This document shows, piece after piece, positions 1 through 6,363 of a stretch of 10,880 bases of DNA; positions within the stretch are counted from its first letter, which is position 1; every line of letters starts with the position of its first letter. The notes beneath the pieces were generated by a model. That model did no database searches, was not told the origin of the DNA, and saw only the letters and a program-made list of their open reading frames with translations. Source of the stretch: JABMRF01 sp964584985 (GTDB taxonomy: Bacteria > Patescibacteriota > Patescibacteriia > UBA11705 > JABHMO01); NCBI GenBank assembly GCA_964584985.1, contig CAZPBK010000020.1:1-10880 (forward strand), read 5' to 3'. Both the position numbers and the translations under genes were made by a program.

Positions 1-87
1 AATTATAGACTTGTTGGACTGCCATTTTTCAATAAAGATCATAATTCTAACTTTAAAAAAGAGTATGAAATGGTAGTAAATGAATAA
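1..87 (+). CDS. C-terminal end of an unidentified protein (partial)
   Basis: An open frame enters from the left edge in frame 1 and ends at TAA 85-87. It gives 28 residues starting NYRLVGLPFF and ending EYEMVVNE. I do not recognise the family from this tail. It stops immediately before a restriction-modification gene remnant in a different frame, so it may be the real end of a neighbouring gene or a readthrough created by a junction. It is not in the frame of the remnant that follows. Confidence is limited because only the tail is visible. Confidence 0.4.
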   Translation, partial: NYRLVGLPFFNKDHNSNFKKEYEMVVNE

Positions 88-232
88 GGAGTTTTCCTCC
101 TTCCATTCAAGAGCAAGTCGTGGCAGAGATAGAAGTTGAGCAGAAAGTTGTGATGCAAATAAGGAACTGATTGAGAAAATGGAGAAGAAGGTTGAGGCGA
201 AGATTGGCGAGGTTTGGGGTGAAGAGGTTTAA
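88..232 (+). pseudogene. 3' remnant of a type I restriction-modification HsdS/HsdM-like gene, frameshifted
   Basis: Frame 3 from about 90 reads SFPPSIQEQVVAEIEVEQ and is open to TGA 168-170. Frame 2 from about 152 reads DANKELIEKMEKKVEAKIGE, followed by VWGEEV and TAA 230-232. Joined, they match the tail I know from type I restriction-modification specificity or fused methylase-specificity proteins: a PPL.IQ.QIVAEIE.EQ..V.ANKELI segment, then a short coiled coil ending in AEVWGE. Joining needs one added base near 150-152, so this is a decayed fragment with a one-base deletion. Frame 3 is closed by a stop at 81-83, and no start codon or catalytic or recognition domain is present upstream. The body of the gene was lost and only about 47 codons remain. 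Family assignment is from memory of the motif, not a search. Confidence 0.65.
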
Positions 233-248
233 TAGTCTAACAAATACT

Positions 249-2282
249 ATGATTACTTTTGTACAGAAAATAAAAGACATGCTAAAAAATAGATTTTATC
301 TATTAATATTTTTTGCTGTAATTTTTATTGTTGGGACTTATTTACTGACAGGAAACTTTTTACCGACTACCGATACAAAAGATCTTTGGTTTTATTCTGG
401 TCTTTTTATGGTTTTATTTTCGATACTATTCATAGAACCCTACTATACATCACCTAAAAATGTCATAACAAATACAATTCCTCTATTGCTAGTCTTTCTA
501 TCAATTGAAGCAAATTTTGAACCAAAATCTATTTGGCATATTTCCTTTTGGTCTATTCTTGTCTTGCTAATTCTGTCAATTCTTCCTTTGGGTTTAAATG
601 ATGAAAATAAAAGCCCTGAACATTGGAAAAATCAAGTTGCTAACTTTTTGAAAAGAGTAGTTGTGATAATTGGTAAGGGAAAAATAATATACTCAGCTGT
701 ATTTTTACTTTTTTTATTCGTAAATATAACCTCTGCTCCCACGGAAGGTTTTAAAAGTATTTTTGATTCACAATTCATTTTTTTGATGATTCTATGGGGA
801 CTTATATTGTCTATATATCCAAAAGAGTTAAATAATACCTTCTCTACAAAACAAAAAAAGGTAGATAAAAATGCTATTGGTGAAATTTTTGGAGTTCAAT
901 CTAAAAAGATTTTTCTAGTAAAATTATTTGAAGATAGAAAAAGTATTAAAAAGTTTGATATTGTGAAATTTAGATATTCTATGCAAGATTCAAAAGATCT
1001 TATTATGACAGGAATAGTTTTTGATACATACTTACTAAATCAAGAAAAATGGACAAAAATATTGCAGCTCGGTGAGATTAGAGAAAAAAACAATCATTTA
1101 GAAAAAAATGTTGTATATAAAATATCCGAAAAAGAAGAAAGAAATTCAACTGAATCAGAACTAAAAGTACAGGAATTTGTAGGAATTATTACAAACGGTT
1201 CAAATATTGGAAAGATAAAATTTGAATACTCAAAAAAAGATGATGACCTACAAGAGGGTGATTTATTGGAGCTAGAAATAGGGAGGAAAAGGTTATTTTA
1301 TCAAGTTGTTAATGGTTTCACAGAAAAGGAAAAATTGGAAAACAAAAACGAAATGGGGTTTATCGAAGGAGAAGCAATTCAAATTGGAGAGTGGCAAAAT
1401 GAAAAATTATCCTTTCAAAAATTCGGTTGGGTTCCTTCAATAAATACACCAATTTTTAAGGCAAATACTGAAAATCTTACTATTCAAAATTTTGAATATC
1501 CAAATTACAAACTTGGCGTAATTCCAAATACATCTCTTCCTTCAGTTATCAATTTAGATGATGCAGTTAGTCATCACATGGCACTTCTCGGAATCACAGG
1601 TTCTGGAAAATCATTTTTGGCTCGCAAAATTATCAAAGAGCTGAATCAAGATACAAAGATAATAATTGTTGATTTTACTGGTGAATGGAAAGATGAGCTT
1701 AATAATTTGAGTATAAATACAATAGATATAAGTGATGGTAATATAGATGATTTCTTACAAAATAATTCAATCGGTATTGTGAGTATGAATGCCACTAGCA
1801 ATACAAGCACTTTAATAGAACAAACACAAAAATTTTTAGAGAAAGTGTTTGATTACGCCAAACAAAAACATTTGGAGGGTAATAAACAAAGAATCTGCCT
1901 TGTTCTTGAAGAAGCTCATACAATCACACCTGAAACTAATTTCCTCGGAGATTTTGGTGATTATTCAGCGAATAAGGCATTGGTTAATAAAATGGGGCAA
2001 ATAGCACTGCAAGGAAGAAAATATGGAGTTGGATTATTGATGATTGCCCAAAGAACGGCTAATGTGTCAAAGACAATGCTAACACAGTGTAACACTGTTA
2101 TTTGCTTTCAGGCTTTTGACGAAACCAGTTTTAACTTTTTAGGGAATTATGTCGGTAAAGATTTAGTACAGACCTTACCAAATCTAAAACAATACCATGC
2201 AATCGTTACAGGAAAAGCAGCTAAGGCAAATATTCCAATGATTATTGATTTAAGAAGAAAAGATGAAGAAGAAACAACATGA
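249..2282 (+). CDS. Membrane-anchored HerA-type (DUF87/FtsK-HerA superfamily) ATPase
   Basis: A 677-residue protein. The frame is open further upstream to a TTG at 171, but that stretch overlaps the HsdS-like remnant in another frame and reads as an implausible Arg-rich tract (RRRLRRRLARFG), so ATG 249 is chosen. Residues about 15-190 hold roughly six hydrophobic segments (15-34, 45-63, 74-87, 97-115, 145-159, 175-190). A beta-rich region at about 210-380 resembles the HAS barrel of HerA. The ATPase core has a Walker A motif GITGSGKS (448-455), a Walker B motif LVLEEAH (551-557) and a GRKYGVGLLMIAQR segment (589-602). The last is followed by a TMLTQCNT sequence typical of the HerA sensor and arginine-finger region. 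HerA proteins are hexameric DNA translocases and often pair with a nuclease or SIR2 effector in defence loci. No such partner is visible, and the upstream gene is only a tail. The membrane part recalls FtsK, but the motor is HerA-like. It could be a DNA pump or a membrane-linked defence ATPase. Confidence 0.8.
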   Translation: MITFVQKIKDMLKNRFYLLIFFAVIFIVGTYLLTGNFLPTTDTKDLWFYSGLFMVLFSILFIEPYYTSPKNVITNTIPLLLVFLSIEANFEPKSIWHISFWSILVLLILSILPLGLNDENKSPEHWKNQVANFLKRVVVIIGKGKIIYSAVFLLFLFVNITSAPTEGFKSIFDSQFIFLMILWGLILSIYPKELNNTFSTKQKKVDKNAIGEIFGVQSKKIFLVKLFEDRKSIKKFDIVKFRYSMQDSKDLIMTGIVFDTYLLNQEKWTKILQLGEIREKNNHLEKNVVYKISEKEERNSTESELKVQEFVGIITNGSNIGKIKFEYSKKDDDLQEGDLLELEIGRKRLFYQVVNGFTEKEKLENKNEMGFIEGEAIQIGEWQNEKLSFQKFGWVPSINTPIFKANTENLTIQNFEYPNYKLGVIPNTSLPSVINLDDAVSHHMALLGITGSGKSFLARKIIKELNQDTKIIIVDFTGEWKDELNNLSINTIDISDGNIDDFLQNNSIGIVSMNATSNTSTLIEQTQKFLEKVFDYAKQKHLEGNKQRICLVLEEAHTITPETNFLGDFGDYSANKALVNKMGQIALQGRKYGVGLLMIAQRTANVSKTMLTQCNTVICFQAFDETSFNFLGNYVGKDLVQTLPNLKQYHAIVTGKAAKANIPMIIDLRRKDEEETT

Positions 2283-2327
2283 AAGAACAAACAAAAGGCA
2301 AAAACTCCTCCCCTTTAACCCCCTTTC

Positions 2328-2357
2328 CCTGCCTTCGCCAAGGCTTCGGCAGGCAGG
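2328..2357. repeat. GC-rich imperfect inverted repeat (REP-like hairpin)
   Basis: A 30-base GC-rich element in otherwise AT-rich DNA. Outer arms CCTGCC (2328-2333) and GGCAGG (2352-2357) pair perfectly, and the interior TTCGCCAAGGCTTCGGCA offers further TGCC/GGCA pairing. It is preceded by a pyrimidine-rich tract (2306-2327) and followed by GCTTTTTGATTTTTG, so it could also work as a terminator for the HerA-like gene. The sequence type (CTGCCTTCG...CGGCAGGCAGG) looks like the dispersed palindromic elements seen in many CPR genomes. That comparison is from memory and only one copy lies in this window. Confidence 0.6.
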
Positions 2358-2446
2358 CTTTTTGATTTTTGTTTTAATAAGGTGTTTTGGACTACGGGAA
2401 TTCATCTCTAACTCTCTTTAAAAAAAGAAACATCTATTCTTATAAT

Positions 2447-2857
2447 ATGAAAAACCAAAAAATCATGGCTATAATAAAGTCAGATCAAGACGAATATTTG
2501 CTATTAAGAACAAACCCTGATTGGTTAAAGGTTGATATATGGTTTATAGTCACAGGTAGTGTGGAAAAAGAAGACAAAAGTGAAAAAGATGCGGTAAAAA
2601 GAGAAGTGGAAGAAGAAACCGGGTTGGAGATTATGGATATAGAAAAAACAGATTATGTGTCTGAATATGAATGGCCTCGGGATTCCGGGAAACATTACAC
2701 AGAAAGAGCCTATGTTGTAAAAGTAAAACAAACAATCCCTCGGCTAAGCGGAGAACACTTGGAATCTAAATGGTTAGACAAGGAAACTTTTATTGATAAG
2801 ATATATTGGGAGGGCGATAAAAAAGAATTAAACAAAATTTTAGATCTTAATATCTGA
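2447..2857 (+). CDS. NUDIX hydrolase (first of a pair)
   Basis: A 136-residue protein when started at ATG 2447. An in-frame TTG at 2387 would add 20 residues with no resemblance to a NUDIX strand, while the domain begins naturally at KNQKIMAIIKSDQDEYLLL. The NUDIX box is at about residues 37-60. Its second half, REVEEETGL (52-60), keeps the metal-binding glutamates of REUXEEXGU. The first half (GSVEKEDKSEKDAV) is degenerate, with no clear glutamate at the GX5E position. NUDIX enzymes hydrolyse nucleoside diphosphates linked to another moiety, and the substrate cannot be read from this sequence. No Shine-Dalgarno site precedes the start. A second NUDIX gene follows after 4 bases, so they are very likely co-transcribed. 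The family is firm; activity is less so because of the altered box. Confidence 0.85.
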   Translation: MKNQKIMAIIKSDQDEYLLLRTNPDWLKVDIWFIVTGSVEKEDKSEKDAVKREVEEETGLEIMDIEKTDYVSEYEWPRDSGKHYTERAYVVKVKQTIPRLSGEHLESKWLDKETFIDKIYWEGDKKELNKILDLNI

Positions 2858-2861
2858 GAGC

Positions 2862-3425
2862 ATGTTAAAAAGTCCGGAAATCATTAAAAAATATTTTGAA
2901 TATTTTCCGCAAGACAAAAAGAATTTATTGCTTCTTGATAAGCAAAGACGGGAAAAGAATAATATCTTTACACGCAAAAATTTTACGGGACACATAGTGG
3001 CTAATTCTTTAATTATTAACAAAGATAAGGTTTTAACGGTTTTTCATAATTTTTTAAAAATGTATCTTCAACCTGGCGGACATGTAGAGCAGGGAGATCA
3101 ATCTGTTTTGCAAACCGCTTTAAGAGAAACAAGGGAAGAAACCGGGATTAATGATTGTTGGTTGTTTGATTGGCATAAGAAAACACAAATCCCTATTTTT
3201 ATAGAATCACATTTAATTCCGGAAAATCCAAAAAAGAAAGAGAAACAACATTATCATCATGATTTCATGTATGTTTTTAAAACAAAGACAAAAGATATAA
3301 ACCTTCAAGCAGAGGAGGTTTCAGATTTTTCATGGGCTGATATTGAAACGGTTTTGAACAATGATCCTGATTCTTTCCTGTCAAAATCATTAAAAAGAAT
3401 GATTAAATTGGGGATCATTGAATAA
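2862..3425 (+). CDS. NUDIX hydrolase (second of a pair)
   Basis: A 187-residue protein. An N-terminal helical extension (1-44) precedes the NUDIX domain, which starts at about TGHIVANSLII. The NUDIX box GGHVEQGDQSVLQTALRE (72-89) continues as TREETGI (90-96). REUXEEXGU is complete, and the GX5E glutamate is replaced by Asp79 with a one-residue-longer spacer. This GGHVE.GD...L..ALREV.EETG form is one I recognise from a common bacterial NUDIX subfamily, preceded here as usual by LQP. ATG 2862 lies 4 bases after the previous stop, with GAGAG just upstream as a weak ribosome site. The sequence is unlike the first NUDIX outside the box, so the pair is not a recent duplication. Substrate unknown; nucleotide-sugar, ADP-ribose or damaged-nucleotide hydrolysis are all possible. 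Confidence 0.88.
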   Translation: MLKSPEIIKKYFEYFPQDKKNLLLLDKQRREKNNIFTRKNFTGHIVANSLIINKDKVLTVFHNFLKMYLQPGGHVEQGDQSVLQTALRETREETGINDCWLFDWHKKTQIPIFIESHLIPENPKKKEKQHYHHDFMYVFKTKTKDINLQAEEVSDFSWADIETVLNNDPDSFLSKSLKRMIKLGIIE

Positions 3426-3472
3426 GCGGTGTAAAGTGATTGGAGTCAATGTTTAAAATAAAAATTAAAATT

Positions 3473-4342
3473 ATGAAAAATAATTTAAAACAACAAAACA
3501 ATAAAATAGCACTTTTTGAAAAAAAACAGATTCGTAAAATCTGGCACAATAACGAATGGTTTTTTTCAGTGGTGGATGTTGTGGGAGCTTTGACTGATAG
3601 CGTTGACCCGAAAGATTATTGGTATAGGATCAAAAAAAGAGCAAATGATGAAGAAGATTCCGAGTTATCGACAATTTGTCGACAACTGAAACTGACCGCT
3701 TCCGATGGAAAAAATTACGCCACAGATTGTGCCAATACCGAAGGAATCTTAAGAATCATCCAATCTATTCCGTCGCCCAAAGCGGAACCATTCAAAAGGT
3801 GGCTTGCCAAAGTAGGATATGAAAGAATAGAAGAAATAGAAAATCCGGAACTGGCTCAAGAAAGGATGAAAAAACTTTATGAAGCCAAAGGCTATCCGCA
3901 AGATTGGATAGATAAAAGACTTCGCGGGATTGCTATTCGTCAAAACCTTACCGATGAATGGAAAGAGCGTGGAGTTAATTCGCAAAAAGATTATGCGATA
4001 TTAACTGCGGAAATTTCAAAAGCTACATTTGGCATAACACCTAGCGAGTATAAAAATCTCAAAAACCTGCCAACAAAATCAAAGGCAAACCTGCGAGATC
4101 ACATGACAGATTTAGAACTGATTTTTACTATGCTCGGTGAAAAAGTAACAACAGAAATATCAGAGAAAGAAAAACCAAAAGGTATGCCCGGAAACAAAAA
4201 AGTCGCTAAACGAGGTGGCGGAGTGGCCGGTAAAGCACGGAAGGAGACAGAAAAAGAACTGGGACGAAGAGTTATTTCTGATGAGAATTATTTAGAGGAT
4301 AATACCGGTACAAATAAATTAAACTCTAAAAAGAAAAAATAA
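3473..4342 (+). CDS. Bro-N domain protein, DinD-like (phage antirepressor type)
   Basis: A 289-residue protein from ATG 3473. In-frame ATG 3449 (8 residues longer) has a GGAG at 3442-3445 but only 3 bases of spacing, and TTG 3440 is also possible. The start remains open. Residues about 9-110 form a Bro-N domain: KIALFEKKQIRKIWHNNEWF, FSVVDVVGALTDSVDPKDYW and a TEGILRIIQSIPSPKAEPFK region. The C-terminal half carries RQNLTDEWKERGV, TFGITPSEYKNLK, LRDHMTDLELIFTMLGE and a GGGVAGKARKETEKELGR tail. These are characteristic of a Bro-N family related to DNA-damage-inducible protein D. Such proteins are DNA-binding regulators often carried by phages and mobile or restriction islands. Here it sits between NUDIX genes and a broken restriction-like tail, in keeping with accessory DNA. 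The precise target is unknown. Confidence 0.85.
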   Translation: MKNNLKQQNNKIALFEKKQIRKIWHNNEWFFSVVDVVGALTDSVDPKDYWYRIKKRANDEEDSELSTICRQLKLTASDGKNYATDCANTEGILRIIQSIPSPKAEPFKRWLAKVGYERIEEIENPELAQERMKKLYEAKGYPQDWIDKRLRGIAIRQNLTDEWKERGVNSQKDYAILTAEISKATFGITPSEYKNLKNLPTKSKANLRDHMTDLELIFTMLGEKVTTEISEKEKPKGMPGNKKVAKRGGGVAGKARKETEKELGRRVISDENYLEDNTGTNKLNSKKKK

Positions 4343-4344
4343 AA

Positions 4345-4485
4345 CGACTTTATCAATGGTGCGATGATATAAATTCCGCACAAAATAAAGTTAAATTCAC
4401 TGCTCTTTATGTTAAGCAAGAGGATTATGAAAAATATACTCCAAAGAGTTTTGAAGAATTGGTGAAGAATTTTGGTAAAAAATAA
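4345..4485 (+). pseudogene. 3' remnant of a restriction/helicase-like gene
   Basis: Frame 1 is open from 4330 to TAA 4483-4485. From 4345 it reads RLYQWCDDINSAQNKVKFTA, then LYVKQEDYEKYTPKSFEELV and KNFGKK. There is no ATG in the frame, and it begins right after the stop of the Bro-N gene in another frame. The WC.DIN.AQ...F..LYV.Q..FEKY.P.SFEELV pattern looks like the end of large restriction or superfamily II helicase (type III Res-like) proteins. That match is from memory and weak. The composition reads as a real former protein rather than noise. With the HsdS-like tail at 88-232 it suggests two restriction-related genes lost their bodies on either side of the HerA/NUDIX/Bro genes. Confidence 0.45.
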
Positions 4486-4565
4486 AGCAGTAAATTAAAC
4501 GCAAAGATAATTTTTCGTTTGGAGCAAATTGCCCTTTTACTTCCTCGATCCGCCTATCATAAAAA

Positions 4566-4579
4566 CTGAAAATTTTCAG
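4566..4579. promoter_or_regulatory. 14-bp perfect palindrome upstream of the RRM promoter
   Basis: CTGAAAATTTTCAG is a perfect dyad ending 22 bases before the -35 box of the RRM gene promoter. The bases from 4486 to 4565 hold nothing I can identify. The palindrome could be an operator for a dimeric regulator or just part of an A/T-rich upstream element. Confidence 0.35.
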
Positions 4580-4601
4580 AAAAAAATCAGGTAAGTGGCT
4601 A

Positions 4602-4630
4602 TTGACAATATTATAAATTTTTGCTATACT
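4602..4630 (+). promoter_or_regulatory. Sigma70-type promoter of the RRM gene
   Basis: Consensus -35 TTGACA (4602-4607), a 17-base spacer and -10 TATACT (4625-4630). The -10 is preceded by TGC, so it is also an extended -10. A start site near 4637 would give a leader of about 148 bases to the RRM start codon. This is the best promoter in the window. Confidence 0.85.
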
Positions 4631-4636
4631 TGTTTT

Positions 4637-4784
4637 GTGAGTTTGTAAGTTAGTTAGAGAGAAAGAGTTAGTTTAATTTTCTTGAGTAATGTGGCGCAGT
4701 TATTTTCAAGTCAAAATTGTGATTGACCGGCCAAAGGTCGTCTTACAAGCTGATCTTTAATATTAACCTAAGTTGTTTTTGACT
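4637..4784 (+). promoter_or_regulatory. Long 5' leader of the RRM gene
   Basis: About 148 transcribed bases lie between the predicted start site and ATG 4785. They include a GACC...GGTC stem candidate (4725-4739). They also hold a short upstream reading frame, ATG 4689 to TAA 4758-4760, encoding 23 residues (MWRSYFQVKIVIDRPKVVLQ then ADL). No Shine-Dalgarno sequence precedes either start. A leader this long on a small RNA-binding protein gene is compatible with autoregulation by the protein itself, which is inference only. Confidence 0.4.
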
Positions 4785-5042
4785 ATGCAAAATAAAGTAT
4801 TTGTCGGCAGTTTGCCATTTTCCACCACCGAAGAAGAGCTAAAAGAAGCTTTTTCCAAGGTCGGTGAAGTGGAATCAGCCAATATTATTCAAGACAGAGA
4901 AACCGGACGGTCAAGAGGCTTTGGCTTTGTGGAATTTAAAACCGATGAAGCCGCTCAAGCCGCTATTGAAGAATTCAATGAAAAAGAATTCAATGGCCGA
5001 AAGATTTTTGTCAACATTGCTCGTCCAAGAGAAGATAGATAA
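4785..5042 (+). CDS. Small RRM-domain RNA-binding protein
   Basis: An 85-residue protein made of a single RNA recognition motif. ATG 4785 is chosen over TTG 4773, since the RRM beta1 strand starts at once (NKVFVGSL). RNP2 is VFVGSL (5-10) and RNP1 is RGFGFVEF (44-51), with the RNA-stacking aromatics F6, F46 and F48. The rest follows the beta-alpha-beta-beta-alpha-beta order and ends in basic ARPREDR. It matches the single-RRM Rbp proteins of cyanobacteria and many CPR bacteria, which bind RNA, often under cold or stress conditions. Here there is no glycine-rich tail. The gene is monocistronic, with its own strong promoter and terminator. Confidence 0.93.
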   Translation: MQNKVFVGSLPFSTTEEELKEAFSKVGEVESANIIQDRETGRSRGFGFVEFKTDEAAQAAIEEFNEKEFNGRKIFVNIARPREDR

Positions 5043-5062
5043 AATTTTTTCAATATAAAAAT

Positions 5063-5091
5063 ACAGCGTGTGCGCAGCGCTGTGTTTTTTT
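5063..5091 (+). terminator. Intrinsic terminator after the RRM gene
   Basis: Arms ACAGCG (5063-5068) and CGCTGT (5078-5083) enclose a 9-base loop, followed by GTTTTTTT (5084-5091). It lies 20 bases after the RRM stop and separates it from the next unit. Confidence 0.85.
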
Positions 5092-5112
5092 ATTGGCTTT
5101 TGGATAAGTCTT

Positions 5113-5141
5113 TTGCTCCAAAAAACCAAAAATGCTATAAT
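5113..5141 (+). promoter_or_regulatory. Promoter of the galU/surface operon
   Basis: A perfect -10 TATAAT (5136-5141) has an extended TGC just before it. A weak -35 TTGCTC (5113-5118) lies 17 bases upstream. It falls directly after the RRM terminator and would start transcription near 5148, about 64 bases before ATG 5212. Confidence 0.75.
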
Positions 5142-5161
5142 ATATTTGTTAAAATAAAACC

Positions 5162-5173
5162 AAACCCGGGTTT
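5162..5173. repeat. 12-bp palindrome in the leader of the small membrane gene
   Basis: AAACCCGGGTTT is a perfect dyad, and the flanks allow an alternative AAAACC/GGTTTT stem with a 7-base loop. It lies downstream of the predicted start site, so it would be in the mRNA. A regulator site or a minor hairpin are both possible. Confidence 0.35.
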
Positions 5174-5211
5174 TGTTATTACTTAAAATATAATCAAATA
5201 AATAAAAATTT

Positions 5212-5463
5212 ATGTTAAACTTTTTGGAAAACCTTTATCAGCACACCAGAAACACTTTAGTCTGGTTTATAATTTATTTTGCTTTACAAACCATTATTTG
5301 GGTAGCTTTGGGCGTGTTGATTTTGCTGCATCCGCAGACTTTGTTTATTTTGGTTGCGGTTTTCTTTGTTTTAATTGCGGCTTTAAACCTGTATTTTGGT
5401 CTTTTGTTTATTAGATACGCCATTAAATTAAAGAAAATAAAATCTCATTTGGACAGTAAATAA
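5212..5463 (+). CDS. Small two-helix membrane protein, unknown function
   Basis: An 83-residue protein with two hydrophobic helices (about 17-40 and 44-69) and a basic C-terminus (KLKKIKSHLDSK). The helix pair LGVLILLHPQTLFILVAVFF loosely recalls one repeat of HdeD/DUF308 proteins, which usually carry three such pairs. With a single pair this is not a safe assignment. It starts at ATG 5212 without a Shine-Dalgarno site and ends 14 bases before galU, so it is the first gene of that transcript. It is probably a real gene, because it has a promoter, membrane-like composition and tight spacing. Confidence 0.7.
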   Translation: MLNFLENLYQHTRNTLVWFIIYFALQTIIWVALGVLILLHPQTLFILVAVFFVLIAALNLYFGLLFIRYAIKLKKIKSHLDSK

Positions 5464-5477
5464 ACAAAAAGATTTTT

Positions 5478-6350
5478 ATGAATAAAAAAGTAAAAAAATT
5501 AATTATTCCGGTAGCCGGATACGGAACCAGGTTTTTGCCGGCCACCAAAGCTCAACCCAAGGAAATGTTGCCGGTAATTGACAAACCCATTGTTCAATAT
5601 GTGGTGGAAGATGCGGTGCGGGCCGGAATTGAAACCATAATTTTAGTGACCGGCAGTGGCAAACGCGCGGTTGAAGATCATTTTGGCTATAATTATGAAC
5701 TGCAGAATTTTTTGAAAAAAGCAGGGAAAAAAGAAAAAAGAGAAGAAATAAAAAAAATCGCTGACATGGCCAATTTTATTTATATCAGGCAAAAAGGACC
5801 GTACGGTAACGGTACTCCGGTTTTGTGCGCCAGACATTTGATTGGTGATGAACCTTTTGCCGTGGCTTGGGGCGATGAGTTTTTTTACACTGAAAAAAAA
5901 TCGCAATTGGCTCAGCTGATGGAGGTTTATGAAAAATATCAAGATCCGGTTTTAACTGCCTATGAAGTGACTAAAAAAGATACGGAAAAATTTGGCATTA
6001 TCAAAGGCACGGAAGTGGAAAAGGATGTTTTGCAGGTCAATACCATTGTGGAAAAACCCGGTCCAAAAAAAGCACCGTCAACCACTGCTTCGTTGGGTGG
6101 ATTTATTTTGACTCCGGATATTTTTGATATTTTAGACAAAACCAAGTTGGGCAAAGGCGGTGAGCTGTGGCTGTCGGACGCTATTTTTAAACTTTCCAAA
6201 AACCGACCGATCTACGCGCGAAAAATAAAAGGAAAATATTATGATACCGGTTCAAAAATAGGATATTTAAAAGCCAATGTTGATTTTGGACTGCGTCGAA
6301 AAGATTTGAAAACTGATTTTAAAAAGTATATTAAATCATTAGATTTATAA
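5478..6350 (+). CDS. galU: UTP--glucose-1-phosphate uridylyltransferase
   Basis: A 290-residue cytoplasmic enzyme making UDP-glucose from UTP and glucose 1-phosphate, a precursor for surface polysaccharides and glycolipids. The nucleotide-binding signature GYGTRFLPATK (14-24) and PKEMLP (27-32) are intact, followed by KPIVQYVVEDAVRAG, typical of GalU. Further conserved parts are GDE (132-134, the metal-binding aspartate region), VEKP (191-194), LGGFILTPDIF (206-216), GGELWLSDAI (227-236) and KYYDTGSKIGYLKAN (253-267). Length is normal for bacterial GalU. The WGDEFF segment replaces the PDD-like loop of E. coli GalU. A related thymidylyltransferase cannot be fully excluded, but the motif set favours GalU. 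It follows the small membrane gene by 14 bases and precedes the lipoprotein by 13. Confidence 0.93.
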   Translation: MNKKVKKLIIPVAGYGTRFLPATKAQPKEMLPVIDKPIVQYVVEDAVRAGIETIILVTGSGKRAVEDHFGYNYELQNFLKKAGKKEKREEIKKIADMANFIYIRQKGPYGNGTPVLCARHLIGDEPFAVAWGDEFFYTEKKSQLAQLMEVYEKYQDPVLTAYEVTKKDTEKFGIIKGTEVEKDVLQVNTIVEKPGPKKAPSTTASLGGFILTPDIFDILDKTKLGKGGELWLSDAIFKLSKNRPIYARKIKGKYYDTGSKIGYLKANVDFGLRRKDLKTDFKKYIKSLDL

Positions 6351-6363
6351 TCATAATTAACCT

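Noticed and set aside
171..248. TTG-started N-terminal extension of the HerA-like protein, rich in arginine
   Set aside because: It overlaps the HsdS-like relic read in another frame. The Arg-rich text is a by-product of that coding sequence, and ATG 249 fits the protein better.
2387..2446. TTG start 20 codons upstream for the first NUDIX gene
   Set aside because: The extra residues show no NUDIX structure, and ATG 2447 begins directly at the first strand of the domain.
2441..2446. TATAAT just before the first NUDIX ATG as a promoter
   Set aside because: It would start transcription inside the gene and has no good -35 box 16-18 bases upstream. Chance match in AT-rich DNA.
5643..6199. Minus-strand open frames of 79-99 codons opposite galU
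   Set aside because: They lie wholly within a well-supported gene, have low-complexity Phe/Ser-rich translations, and are expected antisense shadows.
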